This document shows, one piece after another, positions 27,916 to 36,881 of a stretch of DNA of 64,000 nucleotides. Below the pieces are notes generated by a model. That model was not told where the DNA came from and ran no database searches. It saw only the letters and a program-made list of their open reading frames with translations. The stretch is taken from assembly GCF_002911015.1 (NCBI RefSeq), contig NZ_KZ626874.1, positions 1-64,000 of the forward strand, in the 5' to 3' direction. Every line of letters begins with the position of its first letter. The first letter of the stretch is position 1. The stretch is from Streptomyces populi. GTDB taxonomy: Bacteria; Actinomycetota; Actinomycetes; Streptomycetales; Streptomycetaceae. The position numbers and the translations under genes are program-made.

Positions 27916-28183
27916 CAACAGGCACACCCGTACGACCTGCCGCACCCGCACCCGCACCCGTACCGCCGTACCACCCGTACTTCCCGTACGTCCGCACCCT
28001 GTAGCCGCACCACCCGCGCGAAGCCGCGGCACCGCACCGCATCTCACCGCACACGGCAGGACCGCCCTCCGACGTGCGTGCTCCTCCGCCCCGACGGCCG
28101 CACCGCCGTCGGAACACCCCGCCACGCCCCCGCTCTCGCGTCCGCCCTGCCCGTTCACGGCCCGCAACAGCCGAGGAATCCCC

Positions 28184-29707
28184 ATGGCACCAGAACCGCC
28201 CCTGCTCACCATGTCCGGCATCACCAAGTCCTTTCCCGGAGTCCGCGCCCTCGACGGCGTCGACCTGGAGGTCCGGGCCGGGGAAGTCCACTGCGTCCTC
28301 GGCCAGAACGGCGCCGGCAAGTCCACCCTGATCAAGGTCCTCGCCGGCGCCCACCAGCCGGACGGGGGCAGGATCACCTGGTGTGGACAGGAGGTGACGC
28401 CGGGCTCCCCGATCGCGGCCATGCGCCTCGGCATCGCCACCATCTACCAGGAACTCGACCTGGTCGAGGGCCTGTCCGTCGCCGAGAACGTCTTCCTCGG
28501 CCACGAGCCCACCACCGCGGGCTTCGTCGTCCGGACACGAACCGCCCGCACCGCCGCCGCCCGACTGCTCGAACGCCTCGGCCACGGCGAGATCGACCCC
28601 GCGCGCCGGGCCGGCGAACTCTCCGCCGCCCAGCGGCAGATCGTCTCCATGGCCCGCGCGCTCTCCCACGACGTGCGCCTCATCGTCATGGACGAGCCGT
28701 CCGCCGCCCTCGACCCGGACGAGGTCGACAACCTCTTCCGGACCGTCGGCGACCTGACCGCCGAAGGCGTCGCCGTCGTCTACATCTCCCACCGCCTGGA
28801 GGAGATCCGCCGGATCGGCGACCGGGTCACCGTTCTCAAAGACGGCAGGACCGTCGCGGGCGGACTGCCCGCGAAGTCCACCTCGACCGACGAGGTCGTC
28901 ACGCTGATGACCGGGCGCAGCGTCGAGTACGTCTTCCCGGAGCGGTCCCCGCAGGACGCCCCCGCCACGGCCGAACCCGTACTGCGTATCGAAGGGCTCA
29001 CCAGGAAAGGGGAGTTCGCCCCCCTCGACCTGGAACTGCGCCCCGGCGAGATCGTCGGCCTCGCCGGACTCGTCGGATCGGGACGCTCCGAGATCCTGGA
29101 GACGGTCTACGGCGCGCGCAGGCCGACCGGCGGACGCGTCCTCGTCGACGGGGTCCCCCTGCGGCCGGGCAGCGTCCGCGCGGCCGTCCGCGCCGGCGTC
29201 GGCCTCGCCCCCGAGGAACGCAAGGCGCAGGCCCTGCTGCCGATGGAGTCCGTCACCCGCAACGTCACGGTCTCCACCCTCTCCCGCTTCTCCCGCGGCG
29301 GCTGGCTCGACCAGCAGCGGGAACGCGACGCCGCCCGGCGGACGACCCGCGAACTGTCCCTGCGGCCCGACGACCCCGACGCCCGGATCCGGACCCTGTC
29401 CGGCGGCAACCAGCAGAAGGCGGTCCTCGCCCGCTGGCTCCTGCGCGGCTGCAAGGTCCTGCTCCTCGACGAGCCGACCCGGGGCGTCGACGTCGGCGCC
29501 CGCGCCGAGCTGTACGGCGTCGTCCGGCGGCTGGCCGACGAGGGCCTCGCCGTCCTCCTCGTGTCCAGCGAGGTGCCCGAGGTCCTGGGGCTCGCCGACC
29601 GCGTGCTGGTGCTGCGCGAGGGAAACGTCGTCCACACCGCCGACGCCCGGGAGCTCGACGAGCACCGCGTACTCGACCTCGTGATGGAAGGAAGCCCGAC
29701 GGCATGA
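28184..29707 (+). CDS. ribose-type sugar ABC transporter ATP-binding protein
   Basis: 507 residues with two fused ATPase domains, as in RbsA/MglA. The first has Walker A GQNGAGKST, signature LSAAQRQ and Walker B VRLIVMDEPSA. The second has a degenerate P-loop (GLVGSGRSEIL), signature LSGGNQQK and Walker B LLLDEPTRGVD. Start at ATG 28184, with GAGG upstream. Coupled to the permease by a 4-base overlap. Confidence 0.95.
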   Translation: MAPEPPLLTMSGITKSFPGVRALDGVDLEVRAGEVHCVLGQNGAGKSTLIKVLAGAHQPDGGRITWCGQEVTPGSPIAAMRLGIATIYQELDLVEGLSVAENVFLGHEPTTAGFVVRTRTARTAAARLLERLGHGEIDPARRAGELSAAQRQIVSMARALSHDVRLIVMDEPSAALDPDEVDNLFRTVGDLTAEGVAVVYISHRLEEIRRIGDRVTVLKDGRTVAGGLPAKSTSTDEVVTLMTGRSVEYVFPERSPQDAPATAEPVLRIEGLTRKGEFAPLDLELRPGEIVGLAGLVGSGRSEILETVYGARRPTGGRVLVDGVPLRPGSVRAAVRAGVGLAPEERKAQALLPMESVTRNVTVSTLSRFSRGGWLDQQRERDAARRTTRELSLRPDDPDARIRTLSGGNQQKAVLARWLLRGCKVLLLDEPTRGVDVGARAELYGVVRRLADEGLAVLLVSSEVPEVLGLADRVLVLREGNVVHTADARELDEHRVLDLVMEGSPTA

Positions 29708-30735
29708 CGCAATCAACCACTCCGGCGGGGCACGGCACGCCGGCCACACCCCTCGCTCCCGTACCGGCCGGGAAGAGCGCGGCGCACCGGCCGCCGGGTC
29801 TCCGCCCGGACGTGCGCACCCTGTCCCTGCTCGGCGTCCTGGCCGTCCTGGTGGCCGTCGGGGGCGTCACCAGGCCCGACGAGTTCCTGTCCGTCAGCAA
29901 TCTGCAACTCGTCCTGACCCAGGCGTCCGTCATCGGCGTCGTCACCGTCGGCATGACCTTCGTCATCACCAGCGGCGGCATCGACCTGTCGGTCGGGGCC
30001 ATCGTGGCACTGGCGTCCGTCTGGGCCACCACGGTGGCGACCCAGGAGTACGGATTCGCCGGCATCCTCTTCACCGCCGTGGCCGTGGGACTGGGCTGCG
30101 GCCTGGTGAACGGACTGCTCATCGCGTACGGCGGGATGGTCCCCTTCATCGCCACCCTCGCCATGTTCGCCTCCGCCCGCGGTCTCGCCCTCCAGATCAC
30201 CGACGGCAAGACCCAGATCGTGACCGTCGAGTCCGTGCTCGACCTCGGCGTCAAGGACGCCTACGTCCTCGGGATCCCGCCGCTCGTCCTCGTCTTCGCC
30301 GCCGTCACCCTCGTGGGCTGGCTCCTGTTCAACCGCACCACCTTCGGCCGCCGGACGGTGGCCGTGGGCGGCAACGCGGAGGCCACCCGGCTCGCCGGCA
30401 TCGACGTACGCCGCCAGCGCCTCTACCTCTACCTGCTCTCCGGACTGTGCTGCGGCATCGCGGCCTTCCTGCTGATCGTGCTGGCCGGCTCCGGCCAGAA
30501 CACCAACGGCAACCTCTACGAACTCGACGCCATCGCCGCCGCCATCATCGGCGGCACCCTCCTCAGCGGCGGCCGCGGCACGGTCGTCGGCTCCGTCCTC
30601 GGAGTCCTGGTCTTCACGACGATCACCAACCTCTTCGCCCTGAACAACCTGGAGAGCGCCGTCCAGCAGATCGCCAAGGGCGCGATCATCGTCGCCGCCG
30701 TCTTGGTCCAGCACCGCGCTCTGCGCGGCGACTGA
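29704..30735 (+). CDS. ribose-type sugar ABC transporter permease
   Basis: 343 residues with about eight to ten membrane helices. Typical CUT2 permease blocks are GMTFVITSGGIDLSVGAIVA, GMVPFIATLAMF, then AVGGNAEATRLAGI and GGTLLSGGRGTVVGSVLG. It forms the sugar channel with the ATPase at 28184-29707. Confidence 0.95.
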   Translation: MTQSTTPAGHGTPATPLAPVPAGKSAAHRPPGLRPDVRTLSLLGVLAVLVAVGGVTRPDEFLSVSNLQLVLTQASVIGVVTVGMTFVITSGGIDLSVGAIVALASVWATTVATQEYGFAGILFTAVAVGLGCGLVNGLLIAYGGMVPFIATLAMFASARGLALQITDGKTQIVTVESVLDLGVKDAYVLGIPPLVLVFAAVTLVGWLLFNRTTFGRRTVAVGGNAEATRLAGIDVRRQRLYLYLLSGLCCGIAAFLLIVLAGSGQNTNGNLYELDAIAAAIIGGTLLSGGRGTVVGSVLGVLVFTTITNLFALNNLESAVQQIAKGAIIVAAVLVQHRALRGD

Positions 30736-30768
30736 CCCCACCCGTCCCCGCGTCCCACGCCCACAGCC

Positions 30769-30810
30769 CCGTGCGGCGCCGCCGTCACCGCCTCGCTCGG
30801 CGCCGCACGG
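30769..30810 (+). terminator. intra-operon stem-loop
   Basis: CCGTGCGGCGCCG (30769-30781) pairs perfectly with CGGCGCCGCACGG (30798-30810) around a 16-base loop. It lies between the permease and binding-protein genes and may set their relative transcript levels. Confidence 0.6.
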
Positions 30811-30878
30811 CCCCGACCCCACCACCCGGTTCCGGAACTCCCGCACCCGGAAAGCCCAGTCGAAGAGGTAAACCCGCC

Positions 30879-31925
30879 ATGCCAGAATCCCGCGTCCACA
30901 GCCGCAGACACCTCCTCCTCGGCGGCGCCGCCGTCTCCACCGGCGCCCTCCTCACCGCCTGCACCAGCAACGAGCCCAAGGACCAGAAGCCCGCCACGAA
31001 CGCGGGCCCCGCCGCCGACGACAAGCCCGGCGCCCCCGTCACCATCGGCTTCGCCGGCCCGCAGGCCGACCACGGCTGGCTCAACGCCATCAACGAGAAC
31101 GCCAAGCGGCGCGCCGAGAAGTACTCCGACGTCACCCTCGAGATCACCGAGGGCTCCAACGACACCGCCGCCCAGATCGGCCAGGTCCAGACCCTCATCA
31201 ACAAGAGGGTCGACGTCCTGGTCGTCCTGCCCGCCGACGGCAAGGCACTCACCCAGGTCGGCCTCCAGGCCATGAAGGCCGGCATCCCCGTCGTCAACCT
31301 CGACCGGATCTTCGCCTCCCCGCAGGCCTACCGCTGCTGGATCGGCGGCGACAACTACGGCATGGGCCTCAACGCCGGCCGGTTCATCGGCGAGAAGCTC
31401 AAGGACAAGAAGGACGCCACCGTCGTCGAACTCGCCGGCATGGACAGCCTGGAACTCACCCGGCAGCGCACCCAGGGCTTCGACGACGCCCTCAAGAACT
31501 ACCCCAACATCCGCAAGGTCGCCCGCCAGGCCGCCGAGTTCACCGTCGAGTCCGGCCAGGCCAAGATGGCCCAGCTCCTCCAGGCCCAGTCGAAGTTCGA
31601 CGCCCTGTGGAACCACGACGACGACCAGGGCGTCGGCGCGCTGCGCGCCATCGCCCAGGCCGGCCGCAAGGGCTTCCTCATGGTCGGCGGTGCCGGAGCC
31701 AAGTCCGCCATGGACGCCATCAAGGCCGACGACGGCGTCCTGAAGGCCACGGTCCTCTACCCGCCCACCATGGCCGCCTCCGCGATCGACCTCGCCCGCG
31801 CCCTCGGCCAGAAGAAGGGCGTCGGCGGCATGGCCGAACTGGAGATCCCCGCCTCGATCACCCTCTACTCCGCCGTCGTCACCAAGGAGAACGTCGACGA
31901 CTACCTGCCCACCGGCTTCAGCTGA
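30879..31925 (+). CDS. sugar ABC transporter substrate-binding lipoprotein
   Basis: 348 residues. The N-terminus SRRHLLLGGAAVSTGALLTA followed by C has a twin-arginine pattern and a lipobox, so it is an exported, Tat-type lipoprotein. The mature part is a periplasmic-binding-protein fold like RbsB: NKRVDVLVVLPADGKALTQV, GIPVVNLDRIF, and a WNHDDDQGVGALRAI segment. It presents the sugar to the permease. The substrate is unknown; a ribose, galactose or inositol-like sugar is typical of the class. Confidence 0.93.
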   Translation: MPESRVHSRRHLLLGGAAVSTGALLTACTSNEPKDQKPATNAGPAADDKPGAPVTIGFAGPQADHGWLNAINENAKRRAEKYSDVTLEITEGSNDTAAQIGQVQTLINKRVDVLVVLPADGKALTQVGLQAMKAGIPVVNLDRIFASPQAYRCWIGGDNYGMGLNAGRFIGEKLKDKKDATVVELAGMDSLELTRQRTQGFDDALKNYPNIRKVARQAAEFTVESGQAKMAQLLQAQSKFDALWNHDDDQGVGALRAIAQAGRKGFLMVGGAGAKSAMDAIKADDGVLKATVLYPPTMAASAIDLARALGQKKGVGGMAELEIPASITLYSAVVTKENVDDYLPTGFS

Positions 31926-32061
31926 CCGGCGCGAGCGCCGCCCGGCCGGGTGTGCGGCGGTGCGACGGCCGATCGCCCCGCCCGGCGGAGCCCCGGCTCT
32001 CCGCGCGCCGCGGAACCGACATCCCCACCGGTCACGGCCGGTGTCTGCGAGAGGAGACCAA

Positions 32062-33300
32062 GTGGAACAGAGGGACAGCGAAAGGGTCCCGCCGACGCTC
32101 GGCATCGGGATGGTCGGGTACGCGTTCATGGGCGCCGCCCACTCCCAGGGCTGGCGCACCGCCGGCCGCGTCTTCGACCTGCCGCTGCGCCCGGTGCTCG
32201 CCGCCGTGGCGGGCCGGGACCCCGAGGCCGTGCGCGCGGCGGCCGACAGACACGGCTGGGCCGCGGCGGAGACCGACTGGCGCGAGCTGATCGCCCGCGA
32301 CGACGTCCAGCTCGTCGACATCTGCACGCCGGGTGACCGGCACGCGGAGATCGCGATCGCCGCGCTCGACGCGGGCAAGCACGTGCTGTGCGAGAAGCCG
32401 CTCGCCAACTCGGTGGCCGAGGCCGAGGCCATGGCGGTCGCCGCCGACCGGGCCAGGGAGCGCGGCCAGGTGGCCATGGTCGGATTCAACTACCGCCGGG
32501 TGCCGGCCCTCGCGCACGCCCGCCGGCTCGTCGCGGACGGCTGGCTCGGCGCCCTGCGGCACCTTCGCCTCACCTATCTCCAGGACTGGCTCGTCGATCC
32601 CGACTTCCCGCTGACCTGGCGTCTCCAGCGGCGGCACGCGGGCTCCGGCGCGCTCGGGGACCTCGGAGCGCACATTGTGGACCTCGCACAGTTCCTGGCG
32701 GGGGAGCCGCTGGTCGGGGTCTCGGCACAGCTGGAGACGTTCGTCAGGGAACGGCCCCTTCTCGCGGGGGTGTCGGCCGGACTGCACGCCTCCGGCGGCC
32801 CGGGGCGCGGCCCCGTCACCGTCGACGACGCGGCCGTCTTCACCGGCCGGCTCGCCTCCGGCGCGCTCGCGACGTTCGAGGCGAGCCGGATGGCACCGGG
32901 CCGCAAGAACGCGCTGCGTCTGGAGATCAACGGCGAGCGGGGCTCCCTCGCCTTCGACCTGGAGCGGCTCAACGAACTGCTCCTCCACGACCACCGGGAA
33001 CCGGCGGCCACCGCCGGATTCCGCCGGATCCTGGTCACCGAGGCGGAACACCCCTACCTGGAGGCCTGGTGGCCGCCCGGCCACGGACTCGGCTATGAAC
33101 ACACCTTCGTCCACCAGGCGCGCGACCTGGTGACGGCCGTCGCCGCGGGGACGGACCCCGTGCCGTCGTTCGCGGACGGACTCCAGGTCCAGCGCGTGCT
33201 GGCCGCCGTGGAGGAGAGCGCGGCGAAGAACGCCGTCTACACCCCCGTCCCCGCGCCCGCCCCGACACCGCGGGCCGAGCGTGCTGAGGCACAGGTCTGA
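32062..33300 (+). CDS. Gfo/Idh/MocA-family oxidoreductase
   Basis: 412 residues from GTG 32062, with GAGGAG upstream. The N-terminal Rossmann fold has GIGMVGYAFMGAAH, then LVDICTPGDRHAEIAIAALD and the catalytic CEKPLA motif. The C-terminal substrate domain includes GDLGAHIVDLAQFL with the catalytic His. Such enzymes oxidise or reduce sugars and inositols with NAD(P), often at C3. It is followed after 12 bases by an isomerase gene. Confidence 0.92.
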   Translation: MEQRDSERVPPTLGIGMVGYAFMGAAHSQGWRTAGRVFDLPLRPVLAAVAGRDPEAVRAAADRHGWAAAETDWRELIARDDVQLVDICTPGDRHAEIAIAALDAGKHVLCEKPLANSVAEAEAMAVAADRARERGQVAMVGFNYRRVPALAHARRLVADGWLGALRHLRLTYLQDWLVDPDFPLTWRLQRRHAGSGALGDLGAHIVDLAQFLAGEPLVGVSAQLETFVRERPLLAGVSAGLHASGGPGRGPVTVDDAAVFTGRLASGALATFEASRMAPGRKNALRLEINGERGSLAFDLERLNELLLHDHREPAATAGFRRILVTEAEHPYLEAWWPPGHGLGYEHTFVHQARDLVTAVAAGTDPVPSFADGLQVQRVLAAVEESAAKNAVYTPVPAPAPTPRAERAEAQV

Positions 33301-33312
33301 GGAGGAGAGCCG

Positions 33313-34314
33313 ATGCCACGCCCGTTCACGCTGTTCACCGGCCAGTGGGCCGACCTGCCCCTGGAGGAGGTCTGCCGGCTCGCTCGCGACTTCGGCTACG
33401 ACGGCCTCGAACTCGCCTGCTGGGGAGACCACTTCGAGGTGGACAAGGCCCTCGCCGACCCGGCGTACGTCAAGGGCAGACGGGAACTGCTCGACGCGTA
33501 CGGACTGAGGTGCTGGGCGGTCTCCAACCACCTGGTGGGGCAGGCCGTCTGCGACGACCCGATCGACGAGCGCCACCGGGCGATCGTGCCCGCCCGGATC
33601 TGGGGCGACGGCGACGCCGAAGGGGTGCGGCGACGGGCCGCCCGCGAGCTCGCGGACACCGCGCGGGCCGCGGCGGCGCTCGGCGTCGACACCGTCGTCG
33701 GCTTCACCGGCTCCTCCATCTGGCACCTGGTGGCGATGTTCCCGCCGGTCCCCGAGCACATGGTCGAGCGCGGCTACGAGGACTTCGCCGAGCGCTGGAA
33801 CCCGGTCCTCGACGTCTTCGACGCCGAGGGAGTGCGCTTCGCCCACGAGGTGCACCCCAGCGAGATCGCCTACGACTACTGGACGACGAAACGGGCCCTG
33901 GAAGCCGTCGGGAACCGGCCGGCCTTCGGCCTCAACTTCGACCCCTCCCACTTCGTGTGGCAGGACCTCGACCCGGTCGGTTTCCTCTACGACTTCCGCG
34001 ACCGGATCTACCACGTGGACTGCAAGGAGGCCCGCAAACGGCTCGACGGGCGCAACGGGCGCCTCGGCTCCCACCTGCCCTGGGGCGACCCCCGGCGCGG
34101 CTGGGACTTCGTCTCCGCCGGCCACGGCGACGTCCCCTGGGAGGACGTCTTCCGGATGCTCCGCTCGATCGGCTACGCGGGCCCGGTCTCGGTGGAGTGG
34201 GAGGACGCCGGCATGGACCGGCTCCAGGGCGCCCCCGAGGCGCTCGCCCACCTCAAGCGGTTCGACTTCGACCCGCCGAGCGCCTCCTTCGACGCCGCCT
34301 TCTCCGGCCCGTGA
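33313..34314 (+). CDS. sugar phosphate isomerase/epimerase (AP-endonuclease-2 TIM barrel)
   Basis: 333 residues. Xylose-isomerase-like TIM barrel with metal-ligand positions in [34 protein letters not shown] and VEWEDAGMD. Family members isomerise keto-sugars or cleave 3-keto-glycosides. GAGGAG precedes the ATG. Presumably works with the preceding oxidoreductase. Confidence 0.9.
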   Translation: MPRPFTLFTGQWADLPLEEVCRLARDFGYDGLELACWGDHFEVDKALADPAYVKGRRELLDAYGLRCWAVSNHLVGQAVCDDPIDERHRAIVPARIWGDGDAEGVRRRAARELADTARAAAALGVDTVVGFTGSSIWHLVAMFPPVPEHMVERGYEDFAERWNPVLDVFDAEGVRFAHEVHPSEIAYDYWTTKRALEAVGNRPAFGLNFDPSHFVWQDLDPVGFLYDFRDRIYHVDCKEARKRLDGRNGRLGSHLPWGDPRRGWDFVSAGHGDVPWEDVFRMLRSIGYAGPVSVEWEDAGMDRLQGAPEALAHLKRFDFDPPSASFDAAFSGP

Positions 34315-34383
34315 GCCGCGAGCGCCGCCCATGAACCGGCGGCGGGCGAGGAAGCGTCGTACCCCCCGCCCGCCGTCTTCTCC

Positions 34384-34455
34384 ACCTGCGAGACCTGCGA
34401 GACCTGCGAGACCTGCGAGACCTGCGAGACCTGCGAGCCCTGTGAGACCCGCAAG
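34384..34455. repeat. 9-bp tandem repeat tract
   Basis: ACCTGCGAG is repeated six times exactly (34384-34437), followed by two variant units (CCCTGTGAG, ACCCGCAAG). The tract is intergenic, just before the inositol-phosphate-synthase-like gene, and is a candidate variable-number repeat. Confidence 0.85.
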
Positions 34456-34482
34456 GACACCGACACGGCAGGGAGGCGGCCA

Positions 34483-35631
34483 GTGCACCACGCAAACGCG
34501 ACGGGGAGACCGGTCCACGACCGGCGGGCACGCACCGGGGTCTGGTTCGTGGGGGCACGCGGATCGGTGGCGACCACCGCCGTCGCCGGATGCGCGGCCG
34601 TCACCACGGGCCTGTACCCGCCGACCGGCATGGTCACCGAGACACCGGCCTTCGCGGGGGCCGGTCTGCCCCGGCCGGCCTCGCTCGTCTTCGGCGGCCA
34701 CGACACGGCCGACTGCCCCCTGCCGAAACGCGCCGAGGACCTCACCGGAGCCGGCGTGCTGCCCGGCGGCCTCGCCCGGGCCGTCCACACCGAACTGGCC
34801 GCGGCCGACCGGGAGATACGGCCGGGCGGACCGCTCGCCGGGGACACCCGCACCGACGAGGAACTGATCACCCGCTTCACCGACGACCTCACCGCCTTCC
34901 GCTCGCGCCGGGAACTGGCCCGTGTCGTCGTCGTCAACGTCTCCTCCACCGAGCCGCTTCCGGCACCGGACGCCACCCGCCTGCCGCCCAGCTCCCTGTA
35001 CGCCGCCGCCGCGCTGCGCGCCGGCTGCCCCTACGTCAACTTCACGCCCTCGACGGGACTGCACAGCCCCCTCCTCACCGAGGCCGCCGAGGCGAGCGGC
35101 CTTCCCCACGCGGGCCGCGACGGCAAGACGGGCCAGACGCTCCTGCGGTCCGTCCTCGCCCCGATGTTCCTCCAGCGGGCCCTGACCGTCCGGGCCTGGT
35201 CCGGCACCAACCTGCTGGGCGGCGGGGACGGGGCGGCCCTGGCCGACCCGGCCGCGGCCGCGGCCAAGAACGCCGGGAAGGAACGCGTCCTCACCGACAC
35301 GCTCGGCGCCGGCGTCCAGGGCGAGGTCCACATCGACGACGTCCCCGCGCTGGGGGAGTGGAAGACCGCCTGGGACCACGTCGCCTTCGACGGCTTCCTC
35401 GGGTCCCGCATGATCCTCCAGACGATCTGGCAGGGATGCGACTCGGCCCTCGCCGCCCCCCTGGTCCTGGACCTGGCGCGGCTCGTCGCCCGCGCCCACG
35501 AGGCGGGCCTCACCGGCCCCCGCCCCGAACTCGGCTTCTACTTCAAGGACCCCGACGGCGGGCCCGCAGGACTGGCCCGGCAGTTCGACGCGCTCCTCTT
35601 TTTCGCCGACCGCCTCCGGGAAGCCGGATGA
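34483..35631 (+). CDS. myo-inositol-1-phosphate-synthase-like protein (ebo-cluster member)
   Basis: 382 residues. An NAD-binding GVWFVGARGSVATTAVAG motif near residue 20, then NVSSTEP, YVNFTPSTG, GRDGKTGQTLL and WSGTNLLGGGDGAAL match the inositol-3-phosphate synthase superfamily. The gene opens a run of overlapping Ebo-type genes. Cyanobacterial ebo clusters as I recall them carry a dehydroquinate-synthase-like EboD; here the cyclase role may be filled by this enzyme, which is inference. The stop overlaps eboC. Confidence 0.85.
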   Translation: MHHANATGRPVHDRRARTGVWFVGARGSVATTAVAGCAAVTTGLYPPTGMVTETPAFAGAGLPRPASLVFGGHDTADCPLPKRAEDLTGAGVLPGGLARAVHTELAAADREIRPGGPLAGDTRTDEELITRFTDDLTAFRSRRELARVVVVNVSSTEPLPAPDATRLPPSSLYAAAALRAGCPYVNFTPSTGLHSPLLTEAAEASGLPHAGRDGKTGQTLLRSVLAPMFLQRALTVRAWSGTNLLGGGDGAALADPAAAAAKNAGKERVLTDTLGAGVQGEVHIDDVPALGEWKTAWDHVAFDGFLGSRMILQTIWQGCDSALAAPLVLDLARLVARAHEAGLTGPRPELGFYFKDPDGGPAGLARQFDALLFFADRLREAG

Positions 35632-36881
35632 TCCGCCCCCTGTCGCTCCGGCTCGTGCCCGCCCGCGCCACGGACACCTCACCGGCACCGACACCCCCGC
35701 CGGTGAAGAGCGCCGGGACGGCCCGGACCGCCCTGCCGCACGGCAGCGCCCCCGCCCGCAGGAGCACCGCCGCGCGGGACACGGCGAGGGCGTGGAGCGA
35801 ACTCCTGCGCGTCTCGGCACTGCCCAGCGTCCCCGGTGACGCCCTCGCCGGGGCCGCGGCCGCGGGGCTGCGGCCCGGCAGGGGCACCGTCTGGGCCGTC
35901 GGCTCCTCGCTGTGCCTCTACGAGGCGGGCATGGCGCTCAACGACTGGGCGGACCGGCACGAGGACGCCGTCGAACGCCCCCACCGTCCCCTCCCCTCCG
36001 GCCGCGTCCGCCCCGGAGCGGCCCTGGGCGCCGCCGGACTCCTCACCGCCACCGGCCTCGCCCTCGCGGCCCGCGCCGGACGCCCCGCCCTGACGGTCGC
36101 CACGGCCCTGGCCGCTACGGTCTGGGCGTACGACCTGCGCCTCAAACACACCGCGGCAGGCCCGGCGGCCATGGCCACGGCCCGGGGCCTGGACCTCCTC
36201 CTCGGCGCCACGGCGACGGCGTCCGGAAACCGGAGCGGCACGCCGGGCACGGCACGGCCGAACGGCGTCATCGCCGGAGGGACGACGACGGGCGGTGCGC
36301 GCCGGGCGTCCGGACCGCGTGACGCCGTGGCGACGACCGCCGCCGAAGCAGCGGCCACGGCCATGGCTGCGGCGGGGGACTTCCGCCGGCCGGCCGGGCC
36401 GCGTACCGCGGTACCCGCGGCGTTATCCGCGGCGGCGGCACTCGCGACGCACACCTACGCCGTCACCACGGTGTCCCGGAACGAGGTCCACGGCGGCTCC
36501 ACGACCGCCCCCCTGGCGGCGCTCGCCGCGACGGCGGCCCTCGCCGTCCTCACCGCCGCGCCCGGCCCGGCCCCGTACCGGCCCGGCACCCGGGAGGAAC
36601 CACCGTCCGCACCGCACCGCGCCCCCGGCCGGGCCACGGCGGAACGGGTCACCTTCCTCCTCGCCACCGCCTACTTCCGCACCGCCGCCCGCCCCCTTCT
36701 CCACGCCGCTCTGAACCCGTCCCCGTTCCTCACCCGGCAGGCCGTCGGCGAGGGTGTCCGGGCGATGATCCCCCTGCAGGCCGCGCTCATGGCCCGCTCC
36801 GGGGCGGCGGCCGGAGGGCTCGCCCTCCTCGGCCTCGCCCCCCTGGCCCGCCGGCTCGCGCGAAAGGTCAGTCCCACATGA
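35628..36881 (+). CDS. eboC: UbiA-family prenyltransferase (EboC type)
   Basis: 417 residues, integral membrane. The first aspartate motif is NDWADRHEDAVERPHRPLPS near residue 105, and YDLRLKH carries part of a second conserved region. The product would be a prenylated small molecule. Two low-complexity parts are odd: a proline/alanine N-terminal tail of about 45 residues and an Ala/Thr/Gly insert of about 65 residues near 200-265. The start overlaps the previous stop (ATGA). Confidence 0.85.
   Translation: MIRPLSLRLVPARATDTSPAPTPPPVKSAGTARTALPHGSAPARRSTAARDTARAWSELLRVSALPSVPGDALAGAAAAGLRPGRGTVWAVGSSLCLYEAGMALNDWADRHEDAVERPHRPLPSGRVRPGAALGAAGLLTATGLALAARAGRPALTVATALAATVWAYDLRLKHTAAGPAAMATARGLDLLLGATATASGNRSGTPGTARPNGVIAGGTTTGGARRASGPRDAVATTAAEAAATAMAAAGDFRRPAGPRTAVPAALSAAAALATHTYAVTTVSRNEVHGGSTTAPLAALAATAALAVLTAAPGPAPYRPGTREEPPSAPHRAPGRATAERVTFLLATAYFRTAARPLLHAALNPSPFLTRQAVGEGVRAMIPLQAALMARSGAAAGGLALLGLAPLARRLARKVSPT

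Noticed and set aside
34384-34455. Short tandem repeats as a CRISPR array
   Set aside because: Units are 9 bases with no spacers, and no cas genes are present.
32032-35820. 1262-codon minus-strand frame across the oxidoreductase, isomerase and MIPS-like genes
   Set aside because: Spans three well-supported plus-strand genes and an intergenic 9-bp repeat. Low-complexity product without domains.
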